Source: Undibacterium paludis
GTDB taxonomy: Bacteria > Pseudomonadota > Gammaproteobacteria > Burkholderiales > Burkholderiaceae_D
Reading direction: 5' to 3'
Assembly: GCF_022568815.1 (NCBI RefSeq)
Contig: NZ_JAKZHX010000012.1
Coordinates: forward strand, 186,001-250,000
Length of the DNA: 64,000 bases
Of the stretch, positions 45,929 to 54,644 are shown one piece after another; the stretch's first letter is position 1, and each line of letters begins with the position of its first letter. A model generated the notes under the pieces. The model was not told where the DNA came from. It made no database searches and worked only from the letters and a program-made list of their open reading frames with translations. A program made the translations under genes and the position numbers.

Positions 45929-46465
45929 ATGCCACTGAGCCCTTACCTGAATAACTTTCCTCACATATCGCCGGGTGCGTATGTCCATCCAAGTGCCCAG
46001 ATCATCGGTGACGTCCAATTGGGCGCGGACAGTTCGGTCTGGTGCAATGCTGTCCTGCGCGGTGATGTGAACCATATACGCATAGGCCACAGCAGCAATA
46101 TCCAGGATCTGGCAATGTGCCATGTCTCGCATAAAAATGCCGCAAAACCCGATGGTTCACCCCTGATCATCGGCAATTATGTGACCATCGCCCATGCGGT
46201 CATTTTGCATGGCTGTGAAATACGTGACGAATGCCTGATCGGCATGGGCAGCATCATCATGGATGACGTGATTGTCGAATCCCGGGTGATGGTCGGCGCT
46301 GGTAGCCTGGTGCCGCCGGGTAAGGTGCTGGAAAGCGGCCATTTGTACCTGGGACGGCCAGCGGTCAAAGTGCGCGCACTGAGTGCAGAAGAGATCAGCC
46401 ATTTGAGATATTCTGCCGAGCACTATGTGCGTATCAAGAACAATTACCAGGGTAGTGATCAATAG
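45929..46465 (+). CDS. Gamma-class carbonic anhydrase family protein
   Basis: The 178-residue left-handed beta-helix protein has hexapeptide repeats (AQIIGDVQLGADSSVWCNAVLRGD), the metal ligands in MCHVSHK and IAHAVILHGCEIRDE, and a C-terminal helix region. The three histidines of the zinc/cobalt site are present (CHVSHK and the two in IAHAVILHGC). Close relatives include YrdA and CaiE-like proteins, many of which lack measurable carbonic anhydrase activity. It follows priA by about 160 bp on the same strand. Confidence 0.9.
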   Translation: MPLSPYLNNFPHISPGAYVHPSAQIIGDVQLGADSSVWCNAVLRGDVNHIRIGHSSNIQDLAMCHVSHKNAAKPDGSPLIIGNYVTIAHAVILHGCEIRDECLIGMGSIIMDDVIVESRVMVGAGSLVPPGKVLESGHLYLGRPAVKVRALSAEEISHLRYSAEHYVRIKNNYQGSDQ

Positions 46466-46640
46466 CCGCATCTGTTTTCAAGATCCAGCTATCCACATTG
46501 ATTTGCGCGAATTGGACTGGTAAAACCGGCAGTACATATCAAGGACCACAACAAGAAATTGTTCATGGCTTTTCCCTGATGCCAAGCTCTATGATGGTGT
46601 TCCGGTTTTTTCAGACACAATACGGAGTTTCCTGCACAAG

Positions 46641-46705
46641 TAGGACTTGCAAAAAATTGTCCCAGCAAGGCGCTGCAACACAGATGGGGCGGTTTTGCGC
46701 AAGTC
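46641..46705. repeat. TAGGACTT palindromic element, copy 3 (family A), short form
   Basis: It begins TAGGACTTGCAAAAAATTGT and ends GGGGCGGTTTTGCGCAAGTCC in the inverted sense. It lies 23 bases before the GNAT gene start. The 262-base gap around it has no gene. Confidence 0.72.
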
Positions 46706-46727
46706 CAAACAAGAAAGGTTTGGCAGC

Positions 46728-47180
46728 ATGAATGACAATACAGCAAGGCATGGCGAATACTGGATCAGCACTGACCACGACAAGATCGATGTCGATGTCG
46801 TCCATCAATTCCTGAGCAAGGAAAGCGGCTGGGCCAATGGCATCTCACGCGAACTGGTCGAAGAATCCCTGCGACATTCCTTATGCTTTAGCGCCTTTCA
46901 GCAAGACAGGATGGTCGGTTTTTGCCGCATCATTACCGACATGGCAACCTTTGGCAACCTGGTCGATGTGTTTGTCGTGCCTGACATGCGCGGCCACGGT
47001 ATTTCCCGCCTGCTGATGGATGAAGTCATGGCCCACCCCGTTGTCCGCAAGCTGCGTCGCTTTACCCTTGCCACATCTACCGCGCATGGCCTGTATGAAA
47101 AGTATGGCTTCACACCTCTGAGCAAACCAGGGTCCTTCATGGAAGTCTACAAGCCAACGATTTATCTCGATGCGCAATAG
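46728..47180 (+). CDS. GNAT-family N-acetyltransferase
   Basis: From ATG 46728 the product has 150 residues; a longer frame would start inside the palindromic repeat and is rejected. The GNAT fold is clear: FSAFQQDRMVGFCRIITD (beta 4), VDVFVVPDMRGHGISRLLMDEVMAH with the acetyl-CoA loop RGHGIS (R/Q-x-x-G-x-A type), and ATSTAHGLYEKYGFTPLSKPGSFME. The target is unknown; the family includes many small-molecule and protein acetyltransferases. It stands alone. Confidence 0.85.
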   Translation: MNDNTARHGEYWISTDHDKIDVDVVHQFLSKESGWANGISRELVEESLRHSLCFSAFQQDRMVGFCRIITDMATFGNLVDVFVVPDMRGHGISRLLMDEVMAHPVVRKLRRFTLATSTAHGLYEKYGFTPLSKPGSFMEVYKPTIYLDAQ

Positions 47181-47198
47181 GCCACTGATAGCAAGCAG

Positions 47199-47678
47199 TT
47201 AAGGCTTGCTGCTGGTTTCGTAATCAAATCTGCCCACGTTTGACGCATCGAAATACATGAGCATCTGACGGTGGTCACCTGCCTTGATGTCCGTGATCTT
47301 CTTGACGACCTGGTCACTGTTCTTGACCTGGTCATGGTATTTTGCTTCCACCTCATAGCTGCCAGCCGGCAGGGCGATGAACAACCAGGGACCATCCATA
47401 GTGGCGGTCAATACTGTTTCATGGTTTTTGGCATTGCGCACGGTGACCCTGATATCGGCCAGATAGGCACCTGACTTGTTTGCCACCGTATTGACCCACA
47501 AACTGTAGGATTTGGCCTGCTGTTGTAACTCTTCACGTTCCGAGCCGCCTATGCCGCCTGATACGCAGGCTATGCCCTGGCTGCTACAGCTGGTGCCGGC
47601 TGCCTGCACTGGCTGTGTGCTGGCAAAACTGATACCCAGCGCCAGCAAAAAAGCCTTGATTGCCAAAGAAATTTTCAT
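47199..47678 (-). CDS. Exported carboxypeptidase-regulatory-like (beta-sandwich) protein
   Basis: From the ATG at 47678 the product has 159 residues with a signal peptide (MKISLAIKAFLLALGISFASTQPVQAA). Four further codons from an upstream GTG are possible. The mature part looks like a small beta-sandwich: YLADIRVTVRNAKNHETVLTATMDGPWLFIALPAGSYEVEAKYHDQ, of the CarboxypepD_reg type. SQGIACVSGGIGGSERE near the N-terminus is glycine/serine-rich, with a cysteine pair that may bond. Function unknown. It is convergent with the GNAT gene. Confidence 0.65.
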   Translation of the reverse strand: MKISLAIKAFLLALGISFASTQPVQAAGTSCSSQGIACVSGGIGGSEREELQQQAKSYSLWVNTVANKSGAYLADIRVTVRNAKNHETVLTATMDGPWLFIALPAGSYEVEAKYHDQVKNSDQVVKKITDIKAGDHRQMLMYFDASNVGRFDYETSSKP

Positions 47679-47922
47679 CTGACATCCCACCCTTTCTTGT
47701 GCAAAATTTTCTGACTAATATGAAGAATATAAGGGAGCAGCGAGTCGATAACCTGACTTACATCAATGATGCATCAATGCTGCAACAAACCGTGCCAGGC
47801 ATGCATGAAAACCTTGTCTGAAGCCAGGGGTTTGCGGCATATTGAATACAGGCAATACCAGTCAGGGAATCGCCGAGTGCGCTTTCAATAAATATAATAA
47901 TTGTAATTTTGGTCAAGATATC

Positions 47923-48789
47923 ATGAAGCCCCAGTCCACAACCATAAAAACCATGATGGCCAGCCGGATTTTCCGGCAGAATCTACAGTCAATCCTGCCG
48001 ACGGCTCTGCTGATGACGGCAATGCTGCTGTCACCAGCAGTGCAGGCGATAGAGTCGGCGCAGGATCTCAGGGCGATTTATGAAAAGACGGTGATACAGC
48101 AAGTCAATCCGCCTGAAGAAGAATTGCAGGCCTACACGGACATGATGGCAGGAGCCTTGAACGGGGCCGGGGTGAGCAATCTGGCATCCCAGTTCATCAT
48201 GCTGGTGGACCGCAACCCCAAGGTACAGGTGGGCATACTGTTCTGGATAGATGCCGAAGGCGTGGCCCAGTTCATGGGGGCTTCGCCGGTATCGACAGGG
48301 CGCGGTACCGGTTTTGAGCATTTTGAAACACCGACCGGCGTTTTTGCCCATACCGTCGCTAATCTCGATTACCGCGCCGAAGGCACAAAAAACAGTAAGG
48401 GCGTGCGCGGCTATGGTGAGAAAGGCCGGCGCGTCTTCGATTTTGGCTGGCAGCCGGCAAAAAAAGGCTGGGGTGACAAACAGATCGCCCCCATGCGTTT
48501 TCAGGTGCACGCTACTGACCCCCATGTATTGGAAAGCCGCCTGGGGACGGTGCAGTCCAAGGGTTGCGTACGCATACCGGCAACCCTGAACCAGCTGTTG
48601 GACCGCTATGCCCTGCTTGATGCGGACTACAATGCAGCCGTGGCAGAAGGACGCAAATTCTGGGTGCTCGATAAAAACCGCGAAGACAATCGCTGGGCCG
48701 GCAAATACCTGGTCGTGGTCGACAGTGCCCGTGACCTGAAACCGGACTGGACCATTGCCGCTGTCCGGCAGGCGGTCAAGCGTCAGTAA
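47923..48789 (+). CDS. L,D-transpeptidase (YkuD)-like protein, exported
   Basis: Starting at ATG 47923 the product has 288 residues. An N-terminal hydrophobic segment (LPTALLMTAMLLSPAVQAI) serves as signal. The catalytic YkuD motif is present near the C-terminus: HATDPHVLES...GTVQSKGCVRIP, with the nucleophilic cysteine in SKGCVR and the preceding histidine. The family cross-links peptidoglycan 3-3 or attaches proteins to it. The usual LysM or substrate-binding domain is absent, as in minimal members. Confidence 0.82.
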   Translation: MKPQSTTIKTMMASRIFRQNLQSILPTALLMTAMLLSPAVQAIESAQDLRAIYEKTVIQQVNPPEEELQAYTDMMAGALNGAGVSNLASQFIMLVDRNPKVQVGILFWIDAEGVAQFMGASPVSTGRGTGFEHFETPTGVFAHTVANLDYRAEGTKNSKGVRGYGEKGRRVFDFGWQPAKKGWGDKQIAPMRFQVHATDPHVLESRLGTVQSKGCVRIPATLNQLLDRYALLDADYNAAVAEGRKFWVLDKNREDNRWAGKYLVVVDSARDLKPDWTIAAVRQAVKRQ

Positions 48790-48910
48790 TATACAGACAT
48801 GCCCGGTAAGCGCAGACATACAGACAGGTAAGCAGGCCAGAAATGATTTAACATGAGTCCGTCCGGGTTTTCATTACGCTGGTTTTTATAAGTCCTATGA
48901 GGGAGTGTTC

Positions 48911-49546
48911 ATGTCTGTCAACACATGGCTGTTATACGTATTTGCCGTCCTGGTTCTGACCATTACGCCTGGCCCCGCTGTGCTGATGTGCATTACCAAC
49001 AGCATCAACTTCGGTTCACGCATGACCATGTTCCCGGCACTGGGCAATATCACTTCTCTGATCGCCATCATGAGTTGCTCTGCCATCGGCCTGGGGGCGA
49101 TACTGGCGACTTCGGCACTGGTATTCACTGTCATCAAATATCTTGGCGTCGCTTATCTGCTGTATCTGGGCATCAGCAGCCTGCGTTCGAAAAGTACGGA
49201 CTTTGTCCTGCCGACAGAGACGGACATGCGCGGCACCCGCCTGCGTCTGTATGTCAAAGGCATGCTGGTCGGCGCCAGCAACCCCAAGGCTCTGCTGTTC
49301 TTTACGGCATTTTTCCCGCAGTTCATCAACCCGGCTGCGGCAAAATTGCCGCAATTCCTGGTGCTGGGTTCGACCTTTGTCTTTTTTGAATTCAGCGTGC
49401 TGATGTTATATGCCGTGTTTGCTGCACGTCTGGGGCCATGGCTGCGATCCAGGGGTAAGGCAAGAATGTTCAACCAGGTAAGCGGCGGTATTTTTGTCGG
49501 CGCTGCCGCCTTGCTGGCAACAGTCAAACGGGCGCATACCGATTAA
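48911..49546 (+). CDS. LysE-family amino-acid exporter
   Basis: The 211-residue membrane protein starts at ATG 48911, five bases after GAGGGAG; the GTG two codons earlier is less likely. It has the LysE/RhtB opening LLYVFAVLVLTITPGPAVLMCITNSINFGSR and six hydrophobic segments, ending YAVFAARLGPWLRSRGKARMFNQVSGGIFVGAAALL. Members export lysine, threonine, homoserine or similar. The substrate is unknown. The DUF1232 gene follows by 21 bp. Confidence 0.88.
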   Translation: MSVNTWLLYVFAVLVLTITPGPAVLMCITNSINFGSRMTMFPALGNITSLIAIMSCSAIGLGAILATSALVFTVIKYLGVAYLLYLGISSLRSKSTDFVLPTETDMRGTRLRLYVKGMLVGASNPKALLFFTAFFPQFINPAAAKLPQFLVLGSTFVFFEFSVLMLYAVFAARLGPWLRSRGKARMFNQVSGGIFVGAAALLATVKRAHTD

Positions 49547-49567
49547 GCTTTTGCGGAAGGGCCGGCA

Positions 49568-49903
49568 ATGAGGCTTGCACAGGATGAAATCACGATGCTG
49601 GACAAATTGAAACTGGTCGCCCTGGCAGCCGGTCGCCAGCTCATCACCAAAGCACTCTACCTTTACTATGCCGCACAAAGGCAGGACACACCGGCCTGGG
49701 CCAGGTCAGTCATGTTCGGGGCGCTCGCCTATTTTATTTTCCCGCTCGATGCGATACCTGATGTACTGCCAGTGATAGGTTATACCGATGATCTTGGCGT
49801 ACTGGCGGCAGCAATTGCCACAGTCAGTTTCTATATCAATGATGAAGTGAAGCAGGCCGCCGAGCAAAAACTGCAAACCTGGTTTGGCAGGAGCAGGGCC
49901 TGA
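49568..49903 (+). CDS. YkvA/DUF1232 family membrane protein
   Basis: The 111-residue product carries the DUF1232 core GALAYFIFPLDAIPDVLPVIGYTDDLGVLAAAIATV, a membrane-hairpin motif with acidic and proline residues. The start is supported by GGAAGGG six bases upstream. Function is not established for the family. It sits 21 bp after the LysE-type gene on the same strand and may be co-transcribed. Confidence 0.8.
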   Translation: MRLAQDEITMLDKLKLVALAAGRQLITKALYLYYAAQRQDTPAWARSVMFGALAYFIFPLDAIPDVLPVIGYTDDLGVLAAAIATVSFYINDEVKQAAEQKLQTWFGRSRA

Positions 49904-50007
49904 AACAGTTCTGGATGCCTGCCATGCAGATAATGATCAAGAAAATAATTTAGCTCCCCTGGAATTTATGTATCATCTGTGCCTCATTCAATTCATTTTG
50001 TGCGGCC

Positions 50008-50349
50008 ATGTACACGTCCACTTTCACCTTCAGGAAAAAACAATACGACGAGGCTTTTTACCAGCTCGACGATAAAATTGCCGTACTGGCCAAATCCATC
50101 CCCGGCTATCTCGGTGAAGAGACCTGGGAAAATACCGCAACTGGCCAGATCTCCAATGTTTATTACTGGGACAGCCTGGAAGCCTTGCAGTCACTGATCA
50201 GCAACCCCGTCCACCAGCAAGCCAAGGCGGCCCAGGCGCAATGGCTTGACGGTTACCAGGTTGTCGTGGCCCAGGTCATGCGCAGCTATGGTGATGGCAA
50301 GCTGGAACATCCATGCACAGACCGGCTGCAACATATGCACCACGCCTGA
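50008..50349 (+). CDS. Antibiotic biosynthesis monooxygenase (ABM)-like small protein
   Basis: The 113-residue protein has the ferredoxin-like ABM fold: FTFRKKQYDEAFYQLDDKIAVLAKSIPGYLGEETWEN, VYYWDSLEALQSLISNPVHQQAKAAQAQWLDGYQVVVAQVMRSYGDG. Members are cofactor-free monooxygenases or heme-degrading enzymes, and many are uncharacterised. No heme or antibiotic genes are beside it. The start at ATG 50008 is the first of the frame; the ribosome site is weak. Confidence 0.75.
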   Translation: MYTSTFTFRKKQYDEAFYQLDDKIAVLAKSIPGYLGEETWENTATGQISNVYYWDSLEALQSLISNPVHQQAKAAQAQWLDGYQVVVAQVMRSYGDGKLEHPCTDRLQHMHHA

Positions 50350-50470
50350 TACTATGAAAGACGGCAGATGGGCGATATGATTGTCGAAATTATCATGTGA
50401 CAACCTCACGGTATGGCGTGCCTGTGGATAAATACCGGCAGGGCTTTACTCCCAACTACTACGGACAGAC

Positions 50471-51007
50471 ATGGTCACCAATCCTGTCAGCATCAAACCC
50501 CTGCTCTACCAGCCACCGCAGAATGAACGTGAACTGGTGCTGGCCTGGTTGCGTCGTGCCCGCGAATCGCAGATGGCCCATTATGAAATGGCCAACCAGC
50601 TGGCGACACGCGAACGCTGGCTTGGCGTGCCTGTCATCCTGATCACCACTATCATCGGCACTTCTGTCTTTGCCTCGCTGACAGCCAGCACCATAGCGCC
50701 CGAAGCCAAGATCATTGTCGGTCTGCTCAGTGTGCTGGCTGCCGTCATGTCCAGTCTGCAAACCTTCTTCAAGTATTCTGAGCGGGCAGAAAAACACAGG
50801 TCGACAGCCGCCCGTTTTGGCACCATACGCAGAAAACTTGAAGTCATCTATGCCGAGCATGCTGAGACTGAAGACCATCATTATGTGACTGCCATGCGCG
50901 AGGAGCTTGATCGCCTGGTCGAAGAAGCACCCCACGTACCTGTAGACGTATTTGAAAAAATCCAGAAAAATGTCTTTTATACCGGCGATCATCGTGAGCA
51001 GGCCTGA
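50471..51007 (+). CDS. SLATT-domain (SMODS/SLOG-associating two-helix) membrane protein
   Basis: The 178-residue protein has an N-terminal helix (ELVLAWLRRARESQMAHYEMANQLATRERW), two membrane helices (about 50-72, GVPVILITTIIGTSVFASLTA; about 78-98, KIIVGLLSVLAAVMSSLQTFF) and a C-terminal helix FKYSERAEKHRSTAARFGTIRRKLEVIY. That layout, with the H-R-x-x-A-x-x-F/Y pattern after TM2, is the SLATT signature. SLATT proteins are proposed pore-forming effectors in nucleotide-signalling defence systems. Here no cyclase, SLOG or TIR gene is adjacent; the AAA/kinase cassette is 0.7 kb downstream. Linkage to it is not shown. Confidence 0.75.
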   Translation: MVTNPVSIKPLLYQPPQNERELVLAWLRRARESQMAHYEMANQLATRERWLGVPVILITTIIGTSVFASLTASTIAPEAKIIVGLLSVLAAVMSSLQTFFKYSERAEKHRSTAARFGTIRRKLEVIYAEHAETEDHHYVTAMREELDRLVEEAPHVPVDVFEKIQKNVFYTGDHREQA

Positions 51008-51029
51008 AGGCAAGGCAGGGAGTCTATCC

Positions 51030-51614
51030 ATGAACAAACTCTGGCGTAGTAGTTTGCTGGCAGCGGGCCTTTGTGCTGCCTCATCATCTTTTGCAGCAAG
51101 CACAGAAAATGCTGACGAGGCAGCCCTGATGGAAAGAGTGAATGGCTTCTATAGCTGGGTGCTGAAAAATGGCAAGCAGGTCGATCAATTGCAGCCAGTG
51201 ATCAGGGATATCCCCAAGAGCAAGAAGTTTGTGCTCGATACCCGTCATCTCAAGGCGTTCACCGGCAAATTCATTGCTTCTGGCCATTTCACCCCCGGTT
51301 TCCCGGCGCTGGTGAACAGCTACTATGACAAATACCGGCAACAGTTCGCCGCCTACAGCGATGCGGAATTTGCCCAGATTGCCAGGGATGGACGCGGCCC
51401 GTTGATGGATACGGAAGACATGGATATCTTCTTCTGCGCCCAGGAATATGAATATACCAAAGACTTTATCGGCAAGATGAAGCCAAAGACGATCAAGATT
51501 GATGGGGACCAGGCCAGCATGATCGTGGTATCCGATTACCAGTGGGAAACCGAGTTCAGGTTTGTCAGACTCAACGGCAAATGGCTGATTGCCGGATATT
51601 GCGTGTTCAAGTAG
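51030..51614 (+). CDS. Exported DUF3828-like protein
   Basis: From ATG 51030 (GGGAG eight bases upstream) the product has 194 residues; the longer frame to 50952 overlaps the SLATT gene and is rejected. It has a signal peptide ending SSSFAAS and then a fold of mixed helices and strands, with a C-terminal MIVVSDYQWETEFRFVRLNGKWLIAGYCVF resembling NTF2/DUF3828 sheets. Two cysteines remain. It lies directly after the SLATT gene on the same strand and may be its companion; function is unknown. Confidence 0.65.
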   Translation: MNKLWRSSLLAAGLCAASSSFAASTENADEAALMERVNGFYSWVLKNGKQVDQLQPVIRDIPKSKKFVLDTRHLKAFTGKFIASGHFTPGFPALVNSYYDKYRQQFAAYSDAEFAQIARDGRGPLMDTEDMDIFFCAQEYEYTKDFIGKMKPKTIKIDGDQASMIVVSDYQWETEFRFVRLNGKWLIAGYCVFK

Positions 51615-51655
51615 GGGAGGCGGACCGGGGTTTGACCTGATGCAGGCCTGGTCCG

Positions 51656-51664
51656 TGCTATATT
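51656..51664 (+). promoter_or_regulatory. Candidate extended -10 promoter before the four-gene cassette
   Basis: TG-C-TATATT (51656-51664) is an extended -10 element 26 bases before the first ATG. The upstream TTGACC at 51632 is 21 bases away, too far for a standard -35. Confidence 0.3.
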
Positions 51665-51690
51665 AGAAACTACTAACCAGAATCAGGACT

Positions 51691-52764
51691 ATGAGCGGCC
51701 CCACTACAGTCATCATCTCAGGCGACCCCCTGCTTATTCTGCTATCGGCAGCAGCCATACGTGCCGCCCTGGTCATCGCCCAGGCGCATCAGAATGCCAA
51801 TGCCCTCAATACCAGGCAAATCGAGCAGCAGACAGCTTTGCAAAACCAGTTGCAGGCTGCTGCCTTGCAGGGGCGGCAGGCTTTGCAGGAACAATTGCAG
51901 CTGGCCGAGCAGGAATTTGCCCAGCTGAGCGCCCTCGCTGAAAAAATAGGCTGTAGCGCGCAAGTCCTGGCGGCCAGACCCGTATTGCCGGCAATAGCAG
52001 AAAATGAGCAGGAATTACTTCACTATGTCCATGCACTGAAGACTCTTGCCTACGAGTTGCGCCCAGTGCTGCTGGAAGAATCAGCGCGCCGCGCCGATGC
52101 ATTGTTTGACGACAGTGATGCGAACCTGCAGACCGCCAGCGCAGCAGCGTTGCCGCAGAGCCGGCTGGCCCGTCTGCTGAAACGTATCGCGCATATACAG
52201 GATATTCCACAGAACATACAGGAACTGGCAAAAGAGCTGGAGCAGGCCTTGCCAGGCGAGCGTGCCGACCTGCTGGCCAGCGAGTTGCGGGTACAGATAC
52301 AAGCCCTGCTGGCAGCCGAGCAAAAACGCCAGGTCGACGAAGCCCAGGCCCTGATACTGGAACAGACCCTGCAAGATCTTGGTTACCAGGTGGAAGAAAT
52401 CGGCCACACCCTGTTTGTTGATGGCGGTGTCGTGCATTTTCGCCGCAGCAGCTGGGACAAATACATGGTGCGCATGCGCATTGACGCCAAATCCGGGCAA
52501 GCCAATTTCAATGTCATCCGTGCCGTGAAAGAAGGTGAAAACGAGCGCAGCGTGCTTGACCATCTGGCCGAAGACCGCTGGTGCAGCGAATTCCCTGCCC
52601 TGATGGCAGCGCTGGAAGCACGCGGCATCCATATGCAGGTAACACGTCTGCTGCAAGCCGGTGAGTTGCCGGTACAGCTGGTGGTGGAAACCAAGCTGCC
52701 ACAGTTTGCAGAAGAAGAGCAAACTGAAAGTCATACCCGTTTGATGGCGAAAAAATTACCATGA
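51691..52764 (+). CDS. Membrane-anchored coiled-coil protein, cassette gene 1
   Basis: The 357-residue product is not recognised. A hydrophobic N-terminal stretch (PLLILLSAAAIRAALVIAQA, about residues 13-32) may anchor it. A long glutamine/alanine-rich coiled coil follows (about 35-90, NTRQIEQQTALQNQLQAAAL...), then a helical middle (about 100-220) and a mixed C-terminal domain (about 225-345) with DLGYQVEEIGHTLFVDGGVVHFRRSSWDKYMVRMRID. No enzyme motif is seen. The stop overlaps the AAA gene start (ATGA). Its layout suits an adaptor or structural partner of the ATPase. Confidence 0.7.
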   Translation: MSGPTTVIISGDPLLILLSAAAIRAALVIAQAHQNANALNTRQIEQQTALQNQLQAAALQGRQALQEQLQLAEQEFAQLSALAEKIGCSAQVLAARPVLPAIAENEQELLHYVHALKTLAYELRPVLLEESARRADALFDDSDANLQTASAAALPQSRLARLLKRIAHIQDIPQNIQELAKELEQALPGERADLLASELRVQIQALLAAEQKRQVDEAQALILEQTLQDLGYQVEEIGHTLFVDGGVVHFRRSSWDKYMVRMRIDAKSGQANFNVIRAVKEGENERSVLDHLAEDRWCSEFPALMAALEARGIHMQVTRLLQAGELPVQLVVETKLPQFAEEEQTESHTRLMAKKLP

Positions 52765-54644
52765 ATGTTCCTGAAACACGCTGGCTGCTTGACCTGCAAC
52801 GCCTGCTGCCCATACGTTCGCATTTCGTGATTTCTGGCAGCATACGCGACAATTTTCTGGTTTCACTGGATGCTGCCGTGATCAGCACAACCAATCCATC
52901 GGCCAGCGATATCGTCAGCACTGCCACCCTGGTCCCGCTCAATCGCGCCTTATGGGAATCCATGAAGCGTAATGACTACCGGTTTTTACTGATTTATGAC
53001 CCTATCGATGGTTTGCGCGTCTATCCGGATGAGCCTGCCCAGCGCGATCTGGCTACACGCCTGTTTGATCTGAAACTGGCAGACGGCTGCCAGCAGCTCA
53101 GCCTGGAAAGCCTCAGCAAGCTCATGAAGCGACTGAGCACAGAGAAGGAAGTACGCTGCGCCATGGTGCTGGACTTTTCTTCGCGTATCCCGCGCAAGGC
53201 TGAGCAGTTGAGTGATGCTGAGCATCGTTTTTTTGTCGCGGCGGAAAAACTCTCCCTCAGTGCCAGCGCGATAGTACCGCGCGATGCAGGCGGCTTGCCA
53301 CAATACAATCCCGTACTGTGGCTGGTGAACCGCGCCCAGGATCTGCCATCCTGGTTCACGCTCGATAGCGAAAGGGTGGCCAGCCTGGTCATCAGCAAAC
53401 CTGATTTTGAAATGCGTCAGGCTGCCGCGCTGCAACTTGCCCCTTTGTTTAAAGGTTATGCAGATGCTGCTGCTGCCGTGCGTACCCAGTTTGTCAAAAG
53501 CTTTACCGAAGGCACAGAGGGCATGTCGCTGGCGGCGCTGTCGGATATCACCGAGCTGGCAGACCGGCAAAAGCTCGGCATTACGGATATAGAAGATGCA
53601 GTGCGCTGCTATAAAGTAGGCGCTCTCGACAACCCCTGGCGCAAGGATTACCTGCGTAAGAAAATACGTGATGGCCAGAGCTTTATCGAAGAGCGTGTCA
53701 AGGGCCAGCATCCGGCGGTGGTGAAAACCCTGGACATATTGAAGCGCTCGGTCATGAGCTTGACCGGGGCGCAGGCGCGTTCTGGCGGCAGCCGCCCGCG
53801 TGGCGTTTTGTTCTTTGCCGGCCCCACTGGTGTGGGTAAGACCGAGTTGGCCAAGACCCTGACACAACTGGTGTTTGGTGATGAGCGCGCCTACCTGCGT
53901 TTTGACATGAGCGAGTTTGCTGAAGAACATACCAGTGCCCGCCTGCTTGGTGCGCCACCTGGCTACGTTGGTTTTGACGCCGGTGGCGAGCTCACCAATG
54001 CAGTCAGGCAAAAACCTTTTTCTGTCGTGCTGTTTGATGAAATCGAAAAAGCCCATCCGCGCATACTCGACAAATTTTTGCAGATACTCGAAGACGGCAG
54101 GCTTACCGATGGCCGTGGCGATACTGCTTATTTTTCTGAAACCATTCTGATTTTTACCTCGAATCTCGGCATTTATGTTGAAGATCGCCAGGGTGAGCGC
54201 AGTCAGAATGTAAAACCCGGTGACAGTTATGAAACCGTGGAATTCAAGGTGCGCGAAGCCATAGGCAATTACTTCAAGTTCAAATTGTCGCGGCCAGAAT
54301 TATTGAACCGCATCGGTGACAATATCGTGGTCTTTGATTTTATTTCTGCTGAAGTGGCTGGTAAAATTTTTGATGGCATGTTGCGCAATGTGGCACGTCG
54401 CCTGCAGGAAGAACTCAATCTGCAACTGGCCATGCCGGCAGCGGTGCGTGAAGAATTGCTGGCGCGCTGCATACGTGACCTCAGCAATGGCGGGCGTGGT
54501 GTTGGCAATCAGCTGGAATCAAACTTCATCAATCCCCTGTCGCGCGCCCTGTTTGAGCTGGAACTCGAAGGCAAGCAACGCGTCACCGTCATGGCAATTA
54601 CCGAAGCCGATAAAGTCATCAGCCTGAACCTGCAATTGACATGA
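52761..54644 (+). CDS. AAA+ ATPase, ClpB-D2-like, with degenerate N-terminal AAA-like half, cassette gene 2
   Basis: The 627-residue protein has a full Clp/Hsp100-type module from about residue 300: Walker A GPTGVGKT (354-361), pore loop GYVG (401-404), Walker B VVLFDEIEKAH (422-432), sensor 1 TSN (466-468), an arginine-bearing SRPELLNRIGDN and a C-terminal small domain. The first 300 residues have the shape of an AAA+ domain (RFLLIYDPIDGL, then AMVLDFSSRI, then PVLWLVNRAQDLP as sensor-like strand) but lack a Walker A lysine. It is therefore probably one active and one dead ring, as in some unfoldases. No Clp N-domain or ClpP tripeptide was seen. It overlaps genes 1 and 3. Confidence 0.85.
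   Translation: MNVPETRWLLDLQRLLPIRSHFVISGSIRDNFLVSLDAAVISTTNPSASDIVSTATLVPLNRALWESMKRNDYRFLLIYDPIDGLRVYPDEPAQRDLATRLFDLKLADGCQQLSLESLSKLMKRLSTEKEVRCAMVLDFSSRIPRKAEQLSDAEHRFFVAAEKLSLSASAIVPRDAGGLPQYNPVLWLVNRAQDLPSWFTLDSERVASLVISKPDFEMRQAAALQLAPLFKGYADAAAAVRTQFVKSFTEGTEGMSLAALSDITELADRQKLGITDIEDAVRCYKVGALDNPWRKDYLRKKIRDGQSFIEERVKGQHPAVVKTLDILKRSVMSLTGAQARSGGSRPRGVLFFAGPTGVGKTELAKTLTQLVFGDERAYLRFDMSEFAEEHTSARLLGAPPGYVGFDAGGELTNAVRQKPFSVVLFDEIEKAHPRILDKFLQILEDGRLTDGRGDTAYFSETILIFTSNLGIYVEDRQGERSQNVKPGDSYETVEFKVREAIGNYFKFKLSRPELLNRIGDNIVVFDFISAEVAGKIFDGMLRNVARRLQEELNLQLAMPAAVREELLARCIRDLSNGGRGVGNQLESNFINPLSRALFELELEGKQRVTVMAITEADKVISLNLQLT

Noticed and set aside
48876-48898. Half of a TAGGACTT-type repeat before the LysE gene
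   Set aside because: Only about 20 bases resemble one end, and the opposite end is absent; could be chance or a relic.
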